This document shows, one piece after another, positions 7,401 to 8,324 of a DNA stretch of 8,324 nt; position 1 is the stretch's first letter, and every line of letters starts with the position of its first letter. The translations under genes were made by a program, and so were the position numbers. Source of the DNA: an uncultured Bacteroidales bacterium (GTDB taxonomy: Bacteria; Bacteroidota; Bacteroidia; Bacteroidales; UBA4417); assembly GCA_903917425.1 (NCBI GenBank), contig CAIXAQ010000374.1:1-8324 (forward strand), read 5' to 3'. The notes under the pieces are model-generated. The model was not told the origin of the DNA. It was given only the letters and a program-made list of their open reading frames with translations, and ran no database searches.

Positions 7401-8148
7401 TGTAAACGAGATTATGAAGGGCCGCGCCTTCGATCATATGAATATAAAGGGAACGGAATTTCTCCTCGCTCCTGAGGATTGCCTCTTCTGCCTGTTTGCG
7501 ACCGGTGATATCAAACGCTGTCATCAGGCATGTTTTTCGGCTTTCGGTTATGATACCTGTGATAAACACATAAGATGGCACATGATCATCTGCATATACC
7601 ACCACTTCGCAGGATTCCTTGTTAATGCCTTTAAAAACATTGTTTAAGAACAGGTTGAAGGTTGGTTTTGAATCAACAGAAATGAAATTGGTAAACTCAC
7701 AATTTTGCAACTGACTTCTTTCTTTGCCGAGCATGGCCGCCCCGCTGAGGTTTAACCTGATGACTTCGCCTGTCTGGGTAAGCGTGAAATAAGCCATTGG
7801 CGCAAAATCGTATAATTCAATAGCGTCGAGCGCGGCGGATTTGGCCCATTGCATTTCTTCGGCCTGCATTTCCAGCTCAATCTGGTGTACCTGAAATTCG
7901 TGCATGAGTTTGGCTGCATCAGTTTGAGCAAGATTTTCATCGGGTTTCAGTTGTTCCCTGCTTTGCAAATCTTCTGCTTTTTGGCGAAGTGTTGCCAAAT
8001 TATAAGCATCGTCGCCCCGGGGGCTGAAAGCCCGGCCCGAAGTGTTTTCAGGATTTTTTTCAATGGCTTGTCTTAAAGCCTGGTTCTCCTGTTGCAGTTT
8101 CAGCAACTCTGCCAGTAGTTCTTCTTTGGTTTTGTCCTGAAAATTCAT
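4453..8148 (-). CDS. Soluble multi-PAS sensor histidine kinase (seven PAS domains)
   Basis: This 1231-residue kinase has no transmembrane segment or signal peptide, so it should sense cytoplasmic signals. Residues 1-100 form a Leu/Gln/Glu-rich coiled coil ending in HEFQVHQIELEMQ, a lead-in common in PAS kinases. Seven PAS domains follow at about 103-213, 228-339, 354-473, 487-596, 610-723, 738-850 and 864-977. Each ends in a DITERKQAEEEL-type linker helix, starting at residues 213, 339, 473, 596, 723, 850 and 977. The HisKA domain (about 1002-1068) has the phospho-acceptor H1011 in IIAHDLRGPF. The ATPase domain (about 1112-1225) has N1125/N1129 in NLVSNAVKYT, DTGIG at 1158-1162 and GLGL at 1190-1193. 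All boxes are intact, so it should autophosphorylate. There is no receiver or output domain and no response regulator nearby. PAS5 and PAS7 are near copies. I saw no LOV-type cysteine motif, and the ligands are unknown. The start ATG (8146-8148) is 38 bp after the stop of a paralogous kinase. Confidence 0.95.
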   Translation of the reverse strand: MNFQDKTKEELLAELLKLQQENQALRQAIEKNPENTSGRAFSPRGDDAYNLATLRQKAEDLQSREQLKPDENLAQTDAAKLMHEFQVHQIELEMQAEEMQWAKSAALDAIELYDFAPMAYFTLTQTGEVIRLNLSGAAMLGKERSQLQNCEFTNFISVDSKPTFNLFLNNVFKGINKESCEVVVYADDHVPSYVFITGIITESRKTCLMTAFDITGRKQAEEAILRSEEKFRSLYIHMIEGAALHNLVYNEQGVPEDYLIVEVNPAFEVQLGINRETVINKTSKAAYGVDDPPFFDVYTRVALTGKPEVFETYFAPLDKYFSISVYRPYPGSFATVFENISERRKAEDALRISEDKFKNLVTNMPVGVLLQGPDSGMILSNSKALELLGITEDQLLGRTSFDPSWNVIHEDGSPFPGNTHPVPQSIATRLPVRSVIMGVYRPSAGDRAWLLVDALPQLNNDGTVNHVICTFIDVSKRILAENENERIQKLLEDSQSIGKIGGWEFNIDTRKLTWTREMYAIHEVDQTFIPMADQEARFYTPESLPAIDAAVQRAFEYGESFEVDSEIITAKGNRRSVKSIGKADLKNRRIYGLFQDITERKLAEKELLETNSYLENLINYANAPIIVWDPHFNITRFNHAFEALTGRTEAEVLGQPLEILFPSVLAGKSMSLIRKTLTGERWETVEIEIQHRDKTSRTVLWNSATLFEPDGKTPLATIAQGQDISERKQVETELRKSREAFKEYFEMGSIGMCITSPEKGWLEVNERLCQMMGYTKEELSQHTWSELTHADDLDADVELFNQVIAGKRNSYSIDKRFLRKDGSTIYTTLSVSCQRNTDGTVNHMLASLLDITERKQAEEELLKTNSYLENLINYANAPIIVWDPHFNITRFNHAFETLTGFNEAEVLGQSLEILFPPALAGKSMSLIRKTLSGEHWETVEIEIQHRDKTSRTVLWNSATLFAPDGKTPLATIAQGQDITRRKQAEEESKRKNLELEKINSEKDKFFSIIAHDLRGPFNGFLGLTQLMSEEISSLTLKELQDISSGLNVSANNLYNLLNNLLEWSRMQQGATSFEPKSVSLLPFATSTLQLMMDSSGKKGIALNIHIPENIYVFADEKMLASTIRNLVSNAVKYTRAGGSVSISANYAPDNHVVITVKDTGIGMDTKILANMFRLDTSISRKGTDGEPSTGLGLLLCKDFIEKHGGKIWAESEVKKGSTFYFTVPVGHSDLS
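5200..5571 (-). repeat. PAS7 copy of an internal duplication in the histidine kinase
   Basis: This segment encodes kinase residues 860-983. By hand alignment it matches residues 606-729 at 112 of 124 positions, with no gap. Bases 5461-5547 (29 codons) are identical to 6223-6309, including silent positions. The offset is 762 bp (254 codons), two PAS units. The copy includes the linker helix upstream of the PAS core, the core and the start of the next linker. Confidence 0.9.
5962..6333 (-). repeat. PAS5 copy of an internal duplication in the histidine kinase
   Basis: This segment encodes residues 606-729 and is the partner of 5200-5571. The twelve amino-acid differences are E609/K863, A643/T897, R647/F901, T648/N902, P656/S910, S663/P917, V664/A918, T678/S932, R681/H935, E708/A962, S725/T979 and E726/R980. 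Seven of the twelve fall in residues 643-681, which suggests relaxed or divergent selection there and may mark a ligand-contacting part. Confidence 0.9.
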
Positions 8149-8186
8149 GACATAAAGGTTTTGATTGTATCCGGGTTAATTGCAGG

Positions 8187-8324
8187 TTATGAATTTGCCG
8201 AAGCTAAAGTAAAGCAAAAAGAGCTTCCTTTTCCCACTTCGCTTTCGGCCCAGATTTTTCCGCGGTGTTTCTCGATAAAATCTTTACACAGTATCAGCCC
8301 CAGGCCGGCACTTGCTTCACCTGC
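8187..8324 (-). CDS. Second PAS-type histidine kinase, C-terminal end (runs off the right edge)
   Basis: The last 45 codons plus a TAA stop (8187-8189) of an upstream gene are visible. They encode the end of a histidine-kinase ATPase domain: the G2 box GLGL in ASAGLGLILCKDFIEKH, then GKIWAESEVGKGSSFCFT. Over 38 comparable residues, 31 match the C-terminus of the downstream kinase by hand count. The DNA shares an exact 24-base block (8265-8288 and 4540-4563), so the two are close paralogues in tandem. The N-terminal sensor part and the phospho-acceptor histidine are outside the window. Only 38 bp separate its stop from the next ATG, so the two kinases are probably co-transcribed. Confidence 0.88.
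   Translation of the reverse strand, partial: AGEASAGLGLILCKDFIEKHRGKIWAESEVGKGSSFCFTLASANS

Noticed and set aside
4834..8076. Many frames of 60-130 codons across the kinase gene, two of them (near 5300 and 6060) with similar C-termini
   Set aside because: They are shadows of the kinase. The similar pair simply mirrors the duplicated PAS5 and PAS7 DNA.
4453..8148. Possible light-sensing (LOV) PAS domain or hybrid kinase with a receiver
   Set aside because: No LOV-type flavin-cysteine motif is seen in any of the seven PAS domains, and the protein ends directly after the ATPase domain with no receiver.
1..8324. CRISPR array, tRNA, rRNA or riboswitch
   Set aside because: No regularly spaced identical short repeats, no tRNA-like cloverleaf and no rRNA segment was noticed; the intergenic regions are short apart from 759-1113.

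Overview
The window looks like a chromosomal segment of a Bacteroidota bacterium, probably Bacteroidia. The reasons are a moderate to low GC content, few clear Shine-Dalgarno sequences, two matches to the Bacteroidota -7 promoter element TAnnTTTG placed back to back in a divergent intergenic region, an outer-membrane barrel-like protein of a type common in that phylum, and very large multi-PAS soluble histidine kinases. No rRNA, tRNA, CRISPR array or complete mobile element is visible.

Layout. (1) Positions 1-758, minus strand: the N-terminal 252 codons of a probable DDE-type transposase that runs off the left edge. (2) 759-1113: an AT-rich gene-free stretch with a 16-bp perfect palindrome, repeated half-sites and short direct repeats. 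(3) 1114-2632, minus strand: a two-gene operon, first an unrecognised five-helix membrane protein with a large extracytoplasmic domain, then a rhomboid intramembrane serine protease; one base separates the stop and start. (4) 2633-2722: a compact divergent promoter region. (5) About 2723-4339, plus strand: a secreted, probably outer-membrane beta-barrel protein. (6) 4340-4452: a convergent junction spanned by a long inverted repeat. (7) 4453-8148, minus strand: a 1231-residue soluble histidine kinase with seven PAS domains. (8) 8187-8324, minus strand: the last 45 codons of a second, closely related histidine kinase 38 bp upstream, so the two kinases are tandem paralogues and probably co-transcribed.

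The most striking internal structure is in the kinase. Its fifth and seventh PAS domains are about 90% identical in protein and share an 87-bp block with no mismatch, and the last three PAS linkers are spaced exactly 127 residues apart. This points to a recent internal duplication or to gene conversion in the sensor array. No response regulator is present, so the kinases' partner is unknown. I see no clearly novel multi-gene system. The best candidates for follow-up are the rhomboid/membrane-protein pair with its divergent barrel neighbour, and the duplicating kinase array.
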